This document shows positions 1 to 11,530 of a DNA stretch of 64,000 nucleotides, piece by piece (position 1 is the first letter of the stretch; every line of letters begins with the position of its first letter). Below the pieces are notes generated by a model that worked only from the letters and a program-made list of their open reading frames with translations, did no database searches and was not told the DNA's origin. The stretch is from the NCBI GenBank assembly GCA_030998225.1, contig JAPYXD010000715.1, forward strand, positions 7,072,501 to 7,136,500, in the 5' to 3' direction. This DNA is from Diplolepis rosae (Eukaryota > Arthropoda > Insecta > Hymenoptera > Diplolepididae). The position numbers and the translations under genes were made by a program.

Positions 1-753
1 AGAATATCATCAGCATATCCAATGGGTTAGCATCCCTGGTCGCTGAGTAGGTACAATAGTTCATCCCTCACTAGATTCCACAGTAGAGGAATAGTACTCC
101 TTCCTGCGGGCACCCTGAGTCAACAACCCCTCGAAGGGTGGTATTCCCTTTGGTTATCGTGATGTTCCTGTTACCTAGCAGGTCCAGTTAACTACGGCTA
201 TGGAGATTCCTCGTCTAGTCATAGCCGTCTTGATCACTTCACTGGATGTGTGATTGAAGTCACCCTCGATATCCATGAGTGTCCCAATAATGAATCCTTT
301 TTGATTTAGTTGGTCCTCAATCAGGTTGACCGCTTTGCTCAGGGTCGTTTCAATCGAGCGACTGACCCTGTAAGCATGCTAATCACTGTATAGCGATTTC
401 ACTGTCAGGATATTATCGCGGATGTATCTATCTACGAGTCTTTCCACCGTTTTTAGTACAAAGGAAGTCAGGCTAATTTGTCGGAAATCCTTCAGGGACG
501 TCCATTAGTTCTTGCCTGCTTTGGGTATGAAAAAAACCTTTGTCCCTCCCGAAGCTTTGGGGATACAGCCCAGATCCAGGCTTGCCCTGGCAAGCCTCAC
601 TAGCAGCCCTGTGATAGAGTCCCCAGGTCTCTGTAGGGGGACTGGATAGATACTATCTGGATCTGGAGACTTGAAGGGGCTGAAAGATTTCAAGGCCCAC
701 ATAACCTTAGCTGGACAGGGAATCTCGTGGGCCAGCCGCCTACATATTCCCAA
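1..753 (-). pseudogene. Non-LTR retrotransposon (Jockey/R1-type) reverse transcriptase fragment
   Basis: Reads on the minus strand from 753 towards position 1 and runs off the window. The first 82 codons carry the region before the RT palm, with a run ending FFIPKAGKN, typical of LINE RTs of the Jockey/R1 group. An in-frame TAA follows, and the same frame then continues with DFRQISLTSF, the Jockey/R1 version of the RT 'FRPISLT' block. After a further in-frame TAG comes HAYRVSRSIETTL and then MDIEGDFNHTSSEVI, the catalytic-Asp 'DIEGAFD' block. The premature stops make it a dead copy. Being minus strand, its 3' half with the YADD box would lie outside the window. Family assignment is by motif recognition. 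Confidence 0.75.
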
Positions 754-1259
754 TTATTCTTACTCTTGGCCTCTCCAATTACTTTCCTATTTGCTTCTCT
801 GGGTGAATTAGATAAGTTCCATAGTTCTTCCCTATTGCCTTTCTTAGCCTGTCTGAAGCTTTTTCTGGATTCCTTACGAAGCTTTTCAAACTTTTTATTC
901 GACCAATGAGCCACTCGTGCCTTCTTGATTTCCGAAGGTAGGGAGTAGTTGTGTTCGTACGCAGTGGTGATGTCTGACGAAAATAGGTCAGTCACCCTTT
1001 CAAGGGCGTCTGCATCTCTTATTTCCATGGTTATCCCTTGGAGGTCAGCTTGTAGCCCTGCGGAATAGCATTCCCACTTTGTTTTTCTCGGGTAGTCCAC
1101 CAGTGAGGGGGCTTCTTCCGGTGGATTAAAAGCACTGTCATGAGGAAAGTATGCCGATTTTATGATTAGCTTACCAATTCCTGTCAGTTCGACTGAAGCC
1201 ATCACCAGATCTCTGGAGCAAAGTTGCAATAGATGGACGATATTGACGTTCTTCGACAA
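690..1259 (-). pseudogene. LINE endonuclease-to-RT linker, with internal deletion
   Basis: A 189-codon open frame immediately upstream (minus strand) of the RT fragment. It starts inside the AP-endonuclease domain (VMASVELTGIGKLIIKSAYF, compare the 'S.Y.P' core) and jumps at about residue 55 from PSLVDY to PRKTKWECY. Relatives of the Jockey/R1 group have about 100 residues there, including the catalytic SDH region, so the endonuclease core is probably deleted. The rest is a basic linker (KFEKLRKESRKSFRQAKKGN) that normally precedes the RT. It overlaps the RT piece in a different frame, which implies a frameshift near 700-750. There is no flanking poly-A or TSD that I could define. Confidence 0.65.
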
Positions 1260-1381
1260 GATGCATGTCCTAGAGGCTCTTGGATAAGTCAGATCCCTGT
1301 GTGTATCACAGCTATGCTTTTCTGCAGAACCGCAGAAGCGCTTTTATTGTGATGTAAGTTAATCTGAATAATGGCTAGGCC

Positions 1382-1414
1382 AGACTATAGATAGACTATA
1401 GATAGACTATAGAT
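1382..1414. repeat. Short tandem repeat, 11-bp unit
   Basis: Three to four copies of the unit ATAGACTATAG lie head to tail just before an A-rich tract (1411-1470). It sits just beyond the 5' side of the minus-strand LINE. No function is apparent. Confidence 0.6.
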
Positions 1415-2029
1415 AAAAAAAAATCAAAAAAGGAAATCAAAGAAAGATCAAAAAGGAAATCTTTTACTTGCTTTTTTCTCTTAATTATTGATCGACCCTC
1501 GTATACTATTCCTTCCTGGTCAAACTTGATTATAATTACCCGATGTACCCACTGGGTCCAAATGACGTGAGCTATTTTTAAACATTTCCCGTAATTTTTG
1601 TATTTGTCCTAAGGGTCTGATAAAATTGGAGGGCATACTTTGAATATCTAAGAAAGTGTAACAATCAGTTTAAAACAACATATTTCTTTCAATGTTTTAA
1701 ATATTAAAAATTGCCAAAATATTTCAAAATTAAGATTTTTTGTGAAAAAGGTCGCAACTTTTTAAAAAGTCAATACTTACTACGAATACTATTGAATTGC
1801 ATTGTTGGTGTAATATGCTTCGAAAAAAATAGTCTAATATTCCGAGTTTCAAAAAAGGTAATTATTTGAAGGGTTGTATAGATTGGATTTCAAAGGAAAA
1901 TAAAAGAGTCATTTTTGCCACAAAATGACTTTTTTATTTGAAAAGCATATGAAAATATACAAAATCGTATAAAAATATATGACTTGTGCAGTGTTATTAT
2001 GAAAAAAGTTATTCCTTTCTGCGAATAGT
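1415..2029. other. AT-rich sequence, no gene seen
   Basis: AT-rich unique-looking DNA between the LINE and the mariner-like fragment. No open frame, terminal repeat or splice-bounded segment is convincing here. Confidence 0.5.
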
Positions 2030-2350
2030 GTTGCTCGTCCGTATTAAGAGACACAGCATTCACCTCCAAATTGTCTATAATGCCCTTTTTGACATGCGAA
2101 CGGAGGGTCTATTTTTGTTCGGCAGGTCAGTCATAACAAACTCACTTAGACATATTTTTTTCCATAAATCTTCCGTGAAAATACAAAATATCGGTGTTGC
2201 TGAAATTCTTGTAGCGTCGACAATTTCCTCAGGCGTAGCTCTGCAATCTTCTTCAGTAAAGTCTGCAACAAGTTCAACACTTCGCTCATCTGTTGCTGTT
2301 CGCGGCCTCCCTGGCTTCGGGTCATCGCTGATACCTATAGGCCTATCGAG
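2030..2350 (-). pseudogene. Mariner-like transposase, N-terminal HTH fragment
   Basis: The plus-strand frame here is a shadow. On the minus strand, from about 2350 to 2110, the reading GRPRTATDERSVELV is followed by IVDATRISATPIF and DLWKKICLS. This is the second helix-turn-helix of mariner/Tc1 transposases, where GRP(R/K) is the AT-hook-like motif before the DNA-binding helices and '...I(S)..S...IL..DL.M.KI..RWVP' follows. No catalytic D appears downstream, and the frame decays after about 90 codons. It is a truncated relic of a different lineage from the two mariners at 39.1 and 54.9 kb. Moderate confidence, resting on one motif block. Confidence 0.45.
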
Positions 2351-2359
2351 AAATTGAAC

Positions 2360-4422
2360 TTCGATCTACTGCTTGATCACGACAAACTTCACACAAGACG
2401 TTATGAATGTCTGTTGGATTTTTGCCACGAAAAGTTTTGATCTTGATGTATGAATATTGATCTTCGCGCATCACAGCACCCGTTGTTTTAAGAAACTACG
2501 AATGAATGAGTTTAATAAATTTGCATGTGAAGTAAGCATAACTATGATGTTATAAATATGCCATATGTAAATGAAGATATGTTTTTGCATTGTATAAAAT
2601 ATGCATTTGAAGACAAATTACCTTAATTAATTTTTTAATCTATTCGCGATGTGTTCATTGCTTTCAGTAGGAATCTCAAGCAAATCAATTTTTTTTCTTT
2701 AAATATTAATATTAGAGCAGTACTTTTAATTTACAAGTGTAGTGATTATATTTAGAGCTGTCAAATTATAATAATACAGCAGAACTTACATCAGTTTTTC
2801 CAACTATCCCTTCTTTTTAATTTATATTACTTAAAGCGTTTCGTCAGGTATAAATATTTATTTATTTAATAATTAATTTATTTAATGTTCCTACAAGAAA
2901 AAAAGAGCGTCTGAGACTCGTGGCGATAATTACAAAAATTTAGGTCACATTTTTCGGTATGGACGTATAGTGGAAGTAGATATAGTGTCGAAATTGTCAA
3001 AACCATTTTACAGCAAAAACTAAGACAAAATTTTCTCTTGCATTTTTAATTTTGAAAAAAAAATTCTTTTTAATATTCCAAAGGTGTGATGATGAATCGA
3101 GTGTACATGAGCCTTTCGGGAAAAAGTGCACGTATCTATCAGGTGAACTCCAGTCACTACCCCTCTACGCATAATACCATAGAAATAGACGAAATCAATG
3201 CAGAGGGGCTAAATGTATTGATTTTTAATGACAGTGAAGTACAAAAATTCAGAAAAAATGTTGAATTATTATCGTTATAAACAATCTTACAAATTTGCTA
3301 TACTTTCTGCAAATCTTACTTGTTCCATTGAGTATAATTCCTTCACGGGATTCTAGAATTCATAGGTAAACATAAATATTCGTCAAAATATTATGGAAAC
3401 ATCCAAAACTATTAAAAATAAACAAACTCATACACTTTTTCAGAAAAGGATGATGTAACCTAATTCAAATATGAATCTCCAATTGTAATATTGAAATAAA
3501 CTGTCAATGTTATTTCATGAGGAGGCTTTTAAGACGCCATAAAGTTGACCATACTAGTTTAAATAATCAAAAGATAATAAAAACACTATTTTGTTTCATT
3601 AAAGTTAATCGCCTTCTTAACGCAGTTGGAAAAAAATGTTTTTATGTAATCTTCATGAGAAAATTCAAGGTGCAGGTGGCATGTGTTAATATTGTTTCAT
3701 CAAAATAAAATACTTGTTAATTTTTCTGAAAGCTAACAAATGGAGGTGTGCATTCTATAGGATTGAATCAATTAGGTTGATCTGACATGTCTCGAAAATA
3801 AAATTGAAAGAACCGATCCGATTAGCCGCGAGTTCGAATTTCGAAAATCAGATATTCGATGGACGTACAAAGACAATTTTAAATCGAGCAAGATTTTTTC
3901 CACACCTCTATGAAAAAATTTAGGAGATGCCGTTAATGGAATTCTATCTTCTATTTTTCTGGACCATCCTATTAAACACTCTTAAACATTTTTTTTAATT
4001 GTACCTAATTTTAGTTCGCTGCAATAAAGAAAAATATTGAATCTGAGACTGCCCAATATTTGAAAAGAATTTTAGAACATTGAAATGGAGAAAATAACAA
4101 TGTCGAAATGAAATTTAGTATTCGATGCCACCCTAAAAAACTTCCATATACATGATGTTCCCATTGATAACTCTACTTGACCCTCTCTTAACCCTAGCCA
4201 ATTTTCGTCGCAACGGTCACTAGGGCTAGAAGAGGGTAAAACTGTTAAATATGTTCCTTTTGAGAAGTATAAGAACGATCACTAATGTTTTTCATCCTTA
4301 TAGGATATGTGCATCATTTTTCCTGTCTTTTCTTACACATGCAACCTAACTAGATTAAATACATTCATGAATGTTACTGTAGACATGAAATTAATGAAAA
4401 ACTTCCAATATTTTTCCTTTAG
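2360..4422. other. AT-rich intergenic or intronic DNA
   Basis: No gene recognised. A small plus-strand frame at 3086-3280 (64 codons) lacks recognisable motifs. The stretch directly precedes a candidate exon and ends in a pyrimidine-rich tract (about 4408-4422) suitable as a 3' splice site. Confidence 0.5.
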
Positions 4423-4505
4423 ATGAAACGTCGAAACCAGGCTCGCAAAGCCCCAACGAGACAATACAGACTAACATCGATTCCATTAATCTTGCTTCAA
4501 GAGAC
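4423..4505 (+). CDS. Candidate host internal exon
   Basis: An 83-nt segment is bounded by a textbook 3' splice site (TTTTTCCTTTAG just upstream) and a consensus 5' splice site (GAC|GTAAGT). With two leading nucleotides completing a codon, the frame is open throughout and reads ETSKPGSQSPNETIQ then TNIDSINLASRD. A second frame, starting ATG AAA CGT, is also open. The Ser/Asn/Thr-rich composition suggests a disordered linker of a larger protein. The phase is 2 nt in and 0 out, so it cannot splice directly to the candidate exon at 56788, which needs phase 2 upstream. I do not recognise the gene. Confidence 0.35.
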
Positions 4506-5992
4506 GTAAGTCACTTTTATCTACAAGTTTAATTTTATATTGCGAAAATGTTTGAATTAGAAGGAAATAATATTTTGATGTTATTTTTTTTTTGTACGAA
4601 CGAGGCCCTTAGCATTCGATGTGGTGAATCAAGATGGTGTCCTTTAGACTGGATAACATTACTGAATATTTAATTAGTTTTTGGAAAAACATAAATCTCT
4701 TATGTTGTAATTAATTATTTTGATTCTCAATATAAAATAAATGTCTTAAAATAGCCTTGTTATTTAAATCTTCTTAAAATTATTATTCTTTAAAATTTTA
4801 TACTCTTCTGAATTTTGTATTAATTGTTCTCAGGTTCGAAAAAAGTGCCACAGAAAATCCGTATACTATAAATTTGATGAAAATATCACCAATTTTTTTA
4901 TATCAAATGGTATTCTAGTTGTGGCTGAACGCATTAATTCTTTAGAATAACTGTCGTTGAATCGATTCCGCGTTTTGTTTTTGATTTCATTCATTGCTAA
5001 GAAATTGCTTTCGCACTTGTACTTCGAACTAATTATGGAAAACATTCTTAACCTATAATCTCTTCATTTCGAGTATTTATTGTTTTAATATTCTCCAGAA
5101 GAACTTTGAAAATAAAATTTCGATTTGTCTGATATCTTAGACGAAAATAAGTCAACTGAGAGGTAACATAATTCTTTTTGAAATTCAGACTTGTTTGCTA
5201 ATCAGCAGAGGCTGAACTATTGCAGATCGTGGGAGCAATGTAGTGTTGCTGATCCGGAGAACCTCTGACACAACAGACAGAATACGGGAAATTCGGACGC
5301 AAAAAAAGTGAGATCGAGTAACTAAATCCATTAGGAGTTTTTTTAACCCATTAAAGGGGGAAATGCGTGTAAATGGCCAAAATCATTACTAAAGTTTGCG
5401 CGTATATATTTTATTTATAGAACATTTATTATTTTACAATACTGTCCCCAGTCTATGTATTCAAGCGCCCAAAGTGAAGTTTGCGCTCGACACAGAGGCA
5501 AACGGTGTGACAGATAGAGCTGCTGAAACTTTTTCTACAATAAAATAATTTGAACAAATATTTAAGATAATAGCATTAATTGGGATTGACAGTTTCCTTC
5601 TTTCAAATTTTTTTTTTCAAAAACTATACCAACAAATGTCATAAATTCGATTTTGGGCAAGCTTTTTTCGCAAAAACTAATGAAAATAAATTTTTTCTTT
5701 TCCAAACGTGGATGTCAATCCCAGGAGTGTTGTATTCTATGTATCTGTGTAAAAAATTAGAAAAATCGGTCGAGCCGTTTACTTGCAATCTGTCACTCCA
5801 TTTCAAAACCATAGTTTTTTTAAAAAACGCTTTTAAAGTTGTTGTATCTAGGTACGGGCTACATGCTGCGTTCGACAAAAAAGTTCGCCACTCACGCAGT
5901 TTCCGGAATTTCGATATAAAACTTCGTAGACATATTTTTTAATGTGTGTAGAATCGACTGGAAAGATTTAAAACACAACGGATTTTTGAAAA
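4506..5992. other. Non-coding, intron-like sequence
   Basis: Follows the candidate splice donor. It is AT-rich, with no recognisable element. The frame at 5580-5942 has no family signature and overlaps another equally long frame on the opposite strand. Confidence 0.45.
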
Positions 5993-6639
5993 ATAAATTA
6001 TGTGTCCACGGTATCTAACCTACAAAAATCTTATACATACTTTTTGAAATTCGAAATGGCGGCCAACAGGTCAAACTTTTATGGCAGATTCGATATGGTA
6101 TTCCAAAATTGGAAAACTAGTTTCAAATTTCATAAAAGTCAGTGTTAGGGGATTTTTTGAGCTGCAGAATGAAAATCTGGTCTTTATTTTTTCAAAGTCT
6201 AAATAACGGATCCAATATGGAGGACTTATATTTGAAAAATGATTTCGAATTTAGTGAAATTGAGCGTTAGAAGGTTTTTCCAGCCGCTGAATCTGAATCT
6301 GATTTTTATTTTCGAAAATTCTGTTTAGTTCAGTTCAGCTCATACTGAAAATAGGTAGATTTGGAGAAGTCACATTTATTAGGCTCTTTTGAAATTTTAT
6401 ACTTTGAAGTATGTTCACACTCAAAAAGCTTTAGCTACATTCAAAGAACGGTTTTAGATGATTCTCTCTTGGTTCGGTACATTTTTATCTAAATTTTTAT
6501 TGGATTCGCATTTCCTTCTATTGAACGTGAATCATAGTTCTAGGGATTCGTGATGTATGGATTTTTATTCGATTTTGACATTCATGGTGGTAATGGATCG
6601 AATTGATTGAACTGAGGTTTGTTTGAATGAGAAGAAGGG

Positions 6640-7190
6640 GAAACTAAATAAATGTGCTCTGGGAAACCGCTTTGCTATACACATGGTTCAAGAATTAGTC
6701 TCCTTGCTGTCAACAGCGGCAGGTGTGACACCACTCTCTATTGTCGATCGCTGGTCCAAATAATCGAAAAACGGATAGAAATATTTTTCACCAAAACTAT
6801 TATATCTTATAACAAATTTATAAGTGGTGTCGATGTTTGCGATGAACACTGCTCCAATTTGATGCCTTGTATAAGGTCGGAAAAATGGACTTGGGTCATC
6901 TTCATGAGATTAATACAATCATCAATTACCAACAAAACCGTTCTTAAAAACATAGTGCGTCATAAAAAAAATGTTGGAACAAAGTGGTTACATTAGAAAT
7001 TGCTGAAATGTATCTTGTGAAAACTAGTCCTCGCAATATGAAATCCTACAAGAGTCAAAGGATAAAGTGTGAAAGAATTGTTTCAAGTACGCGAAGTGTT
7101 GTTCTAGAACTCAAGGAATGTGTCTTGCATGTAAAACCTATCAGTGTTTGATTTGTTTCCACTCCATTTATAAATCGACAAAATAATCTT
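6640..7190 (+). pseudogene. piggyBac-type transposase C-terminal relic
   Basis: Diagnostic pieces occur in order. YNKFISGVDVCDEHCSN (about 6810-6860) is the conserved 'YNK.MGGVD..D' block carrying a catalytic Asp of piggyBac (DDE_Tnp_1_7) transposases, and the hydrophobic WVIFMRLIQSSITN stretch follows. After a shift of frame, a C-terminal Cys-rich finger is readable at about 7080-7187 (CFKYAKCCSR, then GMCLACKTYQCLICFHS), matching the zinc-binding tail of this family. Several frameshifts and a TAG after KWLH break the gene, and the first two-thirds of the usual roughly 550-600-residue protein is missing. It sits inside long inverted arms, unusual for piggyBac, whose own repeats are normally short. 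Confidence 0.7.
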
Positions 7191-7199
7191 TTCAGTTTA

Positions 7200-7974
7200 G
7201 AATTAAAAACTTAAAGACTTAAGAGTTAAAAACTTATTTTAAAAAAAAATAAAAAATGATAAAATGTTTTGAGAAAACATAAAAAAATGACAAAAAAGAG
7301 AAAATGTATGTAAACAAAAATAATTAAAGTAAAGTTGGCTCACCCCTACGTCCGCCTTTTCGCGGTAAAAGTCAGACAACAGTGAACAATTCGACGGCTA
7401 ACGGTCGTTATATTTAAATCTTTAACCTTAGAACCACACACAGAGCCTGACAGTCACGGAGAAAATTGAGTTTTTAAATATTTTAGGTTTATTAAAGTGA
7501 TCCAGTGACGCTTGACTCTATTTTAGAGATCGTGAAGAAAGTTAAAAAAAAAGTGTGCGGTTCTGAGGTTAATGTACAAAATTAGGGCTAGATTGAACTA
7601 TTTTTACTACACAAGAGTAGAATTTCCGGGTGAAGAATGAAGACTGCGAGTGACATTTTAAAAGTCGTCATTTCGAATTTCCAAAAATGAAGATTAAATT
7701 TACATTTAGTGGCTCAAGAAACCCTAAAATGCTAATTTTCATGAAATGTGGAAGTATTTTTCGAATATCAGTCCGCCATCTTGGATCTGTCATTTTGAAT
7801 TTGGAAAAATAAATGATACTTTGATAGATTTTCGGTATAGCCTACCTAAACCTCACGATCTTCAGAGTTAGGAATCATAAGTGCATTCATACGCTTGTCA
7901 CTTTCGTGCAATTCACAATTTTTTCTAGAACAAGATAGTTTTTGACATTTTGTCCTTGATTTTTTTAACATTAT
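7200..7974. repeat. Interior of inverted-repeat element, diverged repeat units
   Basis: No gene. At about 7640-7810 it contains a diverged direct copy of the 'AGTGGCTCAAGAAACCCTAA...CAGTCCGCCATC' unit that also forms the right arm (about 8440-8530), showing that the arms were built from repeated units. Confidence 0.45.
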
Positions 7975-8661
7975 TCCTAGCACTAAGATTCACGTTCAAA
8001 AGAAGGAAACGCGAATCCAATACAAGCGTAGATAAAACTATACCGAACCAAGAAAAAATCGTCTACAACCGTTCTTTGAGTGTAGCTGAACATAGCCGTT
8101 TGTGAGACCTGCGAGAGTAGCTGAATGTGCGTCCTACGAGTGTATATCGAAGTGTACAGAAACAAGTGAAAACCATCTACAGTCGTTTTTCAGGTATAGC
8201 TGAAAATATAAAAATTGTCTGCGGTAGCTTTTTGAGAGTAGCCGTGTGTAACTGAACTATACTCACGAATAGGAAAAATAATCGTTTCAATTCAGAATAA
8301 GATTTTGTAAGAATCCTATTGAAAAACCAAACATACTTTTAAAGTATACAATTTCTAAAAAGCCTAAAAATTATGACTTCTCCAAATCTACCTATTTTCA
8401 GTACGAGCTGAACTGAACTGAACAGAATTTTCGAAAATAAAGATCAGATTCGGAATCAGCGGCTCAAAAAACCTTCTAATGCTGAATTTCACGAAATCCG
8501 AAATCATTTTTCAAATATCAGTCCGCCATATTTTGGAACACTATATCGAATCTGCCATAAAAGTTTGATCTTTTGGCCGCCATTTTCTAAACGGCCATCT
8601 TGAATTCCAAAATGTTTATATAAGAGTTTTGAAGGTTAGATACCATGGACGCATAATTTAT

Positions 8662-9315
8662 ACTTTGTAGTGGTATACAAATCCAAATGCGATATAAATT
8701 TTTTTTTTTTCAAGTGAAAAATTCCGTTTTTCTAACAGGTAAACAGCATTACTTTAATTACTTTTAATGCAAGTTTATCTGGCGTAAATATAGAACTTCC
8801 AATATTGCCTACGTTGACGTTTTTTTTCAACTTTTTGAATGGATTCAACCCGAATATTTTTGTAGCACTGCTTTCAGTTTATTATAAGTTATTCTAGATA
8901 TTTGTAATTTCTAGATTCTAGAATTTGGAATTATATAATATACTGATAAATTGATAATTTGCTGCTTTCCGTACAATGTCCTCACTATGTCCAGAGGTTC
9001 TCAAGGTTGGCTACACTATATTGCAGTTAACCAGAAAATTGAACAGTATAATAGATCTGGAGAAGCAGTATCAAATTTATTCAAAAGTGCTCCTAATTAA
9101 TACTCTCTGATGTATTATATAATGAAAAGTTGGAGAGAGAAAGTTATTTATCCAACGAAACTCACATCTTTGTCTGTCATGGTTGGTCGATACCTTTTGT
9201 CGTTTACAGTAAAGTCCATTCTCAAGGAGACAGGGATTTTGCATGTTTTCAGTGTCTATATTAAAGTATTATTTTTAATAAAAAATGTTAAATAATCATA
9301 AATTTTAGTAAAGTA
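8662..9315. other. No gene seen
   Basis: AT-rich sequence between two long-inverted-repeat elements. It contains a 61-codon frame with no recognisable features. Confidence 0.5.
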
Positions 9316-10429
9316 AGTGTGATCATAAAAATAAGTTATTACGAGTTTTGTCTCACCTATTGTGATTGGCGGAAGCAATATTAGCCCATAAAATTAAAAT
9401 TCAAGATGGCCGCTGCCATGAAGCTAGTAGAAATACGTATATTTCGAGTTTTATTACAAACCAGGATGGTGTAAAATTTTCCAATTAGCAATCTCATAGG
9501 TTTTAGTCATCAATAAATTCGAATCTTAGGTGAGTTTTTCGAAATTTAAAACGGCTGATCCAATATGGCGGACTCGTTATGTAAAATTTGATATTCCCAA
9601 AATAAAAAAATACTGCCGCATTCTACGCAAAATTTAAAATAAAAATTATTCTTGATGTTTTTTTGATTACAAGAGTTGTTTTCGAGAAAAAAGTTCCAAA
9701 ATTTTGAGTCTTCCCGAAATTATTAGATATTTGAGTATGTATGACAAATCGACATTTATGGATTTTTATGGTAAGATAGAGAATCAGCAAATATAAAATG
9801 CAGGTGAATTTACTAATTCCCCAACATTTATTAGTGCCTCTTTCACACCCTACCATTTATCTATAAATGTTCATCTACTTCTATAGCATATATAGTAAGT
9901 TACACCAGCATCAGAATGACATATTATTATAAGTAAGTTTCATATATGATTCATATGAACATTATTTTATGAAATATTAGCAAAGTCTGAGACAAAAAAT
10001 ATAGATATATGTAAATTTTGAATAATTTCGGGAAGCCTCAAAATTTTTGAATTTTTTTCTCGAAAACAACTCTTGTAATCAAAAAAACATCAAGAATAAT
10101 TTTGACTTTAAATTTTGCGTAGAATGAGGCAGTATTTTTTTATTTTGGGAATATCAAATTTTACATAACGAGTCCGCCATATTGGATCAGCCGTTTTAAA
10201 TTTCGAAAAACTCACCTAAGATTCGAATTTAGTGATGACTAAAACCTATGAGATTGCTAATTGGAAAATTTTACACCATCCTGGTTTGTAATAAAACTCG
10301 AAATATACGTATTTCTACTAGCTTCATGGCAGCGGCCATCTTGAATTTTAATTTTATGGGCTAATATTGCTTCCGCGAATCACAATAGGTGAGACAAAAC
10401 TCGTAATAACTTATTTTTATGATCACACT
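9316..10429. mobile_element. Foldback / long-TIR non-autonomous DNA element
   Basis: About 1.11 kb with two nearly identical inverted arms of roughly 415 bp (9316-9735 and 10013-10429). The outermost bases are AGTGTGATCATAAAAATAAG on the left and their exact complement on the right. The arms contain the mirrored CAAGATGGCCGCTGCCATGA segment and differ at only a handful of positions, so the element is young or the arms are kept alike. A spacer of about 275 bp separates them. The sequence flanking both ends finishes in AAGTA (9311-9315 and 10433-10437), but the copies are not cleanly placed as a target duplication. Frames inside are non-coding. Confidence 0.8.
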
Positions 10430-11189
10430 ACGAAGTAACCTGGAAAATCCGAAATAGGATCAATGTTCTCAATCCAACAAATTTCAAACGTCCTGACGCC
10501 ATTTTGAATTAGAGAACAAAGATAAAAAAATATTTCAAAGCATACTTTAAAAGTACAAGTCTCGAGAACACGCTTCTGATATGTTACAAGTTGCCTAAGT
10601 GTCGAAAACGTAGTGAAAATTTAAATTAAAAAAAAAATCGTACTCCCAAAAAAGCATTTTTTTAGGTATTTTTGGGAAAATAAAGGGTTTAGCGTCATTG
10701 TTTGAAAATTCTGACTGTGCCATTCGAAAGAGCGACCCCAAAAACGGTAGGATATGGAGTTTCCGATCCTTTTTCATTTTTTTTTTATAAATGGTACGAC
10801 TTTGTATTCAAAGTGAAGATTCTGCACATCTGGGCGTTAAAGGGTTAAAGCAAATTGTTAGCTAAAAAATGAAAAAAATATTTCAAACTGATGCCAATTT
10901 TCGAACTTTGAAAAAAATTTATAATCGTATGTACTACACTAGAAAAACTAATGTAGATTAACGACAAATTTTTTTTTTGCTCTGGTGGTATTCGGAGACT
11001 TTTATGTTGTACGCTGATTTCCTGCTCGGAAAAAACACATGTTAAAGTCACCAAACGCCACGACGCCATTTTGTATCGTATATTAATTTTTTTTTAAATT
11101 TGTATACCATAATAGATGTATAATAAAGTCTCAAAATTCCATTTTAATCTATTGACTAATTTTCGAGACAAAAATTCCCAAAAAAAGTT
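10430..11189. repeat. Low-information AT-rich DNA with CGACGCCATTTTG-like repeats
   Basis: No gene. Short related blocks occur at about 10490-10520 (GACGCCATTTTGAATT) and about 11058-11080 (CGACGCCATTTTGTATC). They resemble the 'gccat' blocks of neighbouring inverted-repeat elements, so this may be another eroded repeat of the same kind. Confidence 0.35.
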
Positions 11190-11530
11190 CATTTTCCAAT
11201 GTGCCTGGGTAGTATAAGCCCTTACAGAACAATTTGGTGACAATGTTATTTCAAGGAATGGTCCTGTCAATGGGCCTTCAAGATCGTGTGATTAAAAGCC
11301 TCCAGATTATTTTCTTTAGGGACATGTTAAATCCACGGTTAATGCTGACAAACCAACCACTCTGGAAGCATTGGATATCAATATTAACCGAGCGATTAAT
11401 GAAATTAGGCTAGAAATATTGGAAAAAGTGATAAAAAATTATACTGATAAAATGCTTTTTGTAACGATTAGTCGTGGTGGTCACAGGCCGGGAATCACTT
11501 CCAAAACATGAATGGCATTTAATTTATTTT
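11190..11530 (+). pseudogene. DD-E transposase C-terminal fragment ('MERY-type' family)
   Basis: Plus-strand reading QFGDNVISRNGPVN followed by PSRSCD, then HVKSTVNADKPTTLEALDIN and INEIRLEILEKVI. This is the C-terminal part of the arthropod IS630/mariner-like transposases whose typical block is 'VISR.GDVNWPPRSCDLTPLDFFLWG..K..VYA..P.T...L...I'. The element at 63.4-64.0 kb is from the same family. Here the last catalytic Asp region is spoiled (a stop lies just before KPPDYFL). The tail ISRGGHRPG and a following MAF-like run match the 3' end of such elements. Only about 100 codons remain. Confidence 0.6.

Larger units (their letters stand above)
5993..8661. mobile_element. Long-inverted-repeat element enclosing piggyBac relic
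   Basis: The two ends are inverted copies. ATAAATTATG(T)GTCCACGGT at 5993 matches, as reverse complement, the end at about 8661. The arms continue for roughly 570 bp on the left and 690 bp on the right, diverged but alignable. They include the distinctive AGTTCAGTTCAGCTC tract (6326-6345, inverted at about 8405-8425) and the blocks rich in 'CCGCCAT'. Related AGCGGCTCAAAAAACCTTCT-type units recur in the interior (about 7640-7800) in the same orientation as the right arm, so the arms contain diverged tandem units. The middle holds a piggyBac-like transposase remnant. No clear TTAA lies at the ends, so arms and transposase may be separate insertions. Confidence 0.6.

Noticed and set aside
1986..2357. 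123-codon plus-strand frame
   Set aside because: It is the antisense shadow of the mariner-like N-terminal fragment on the minus strand.
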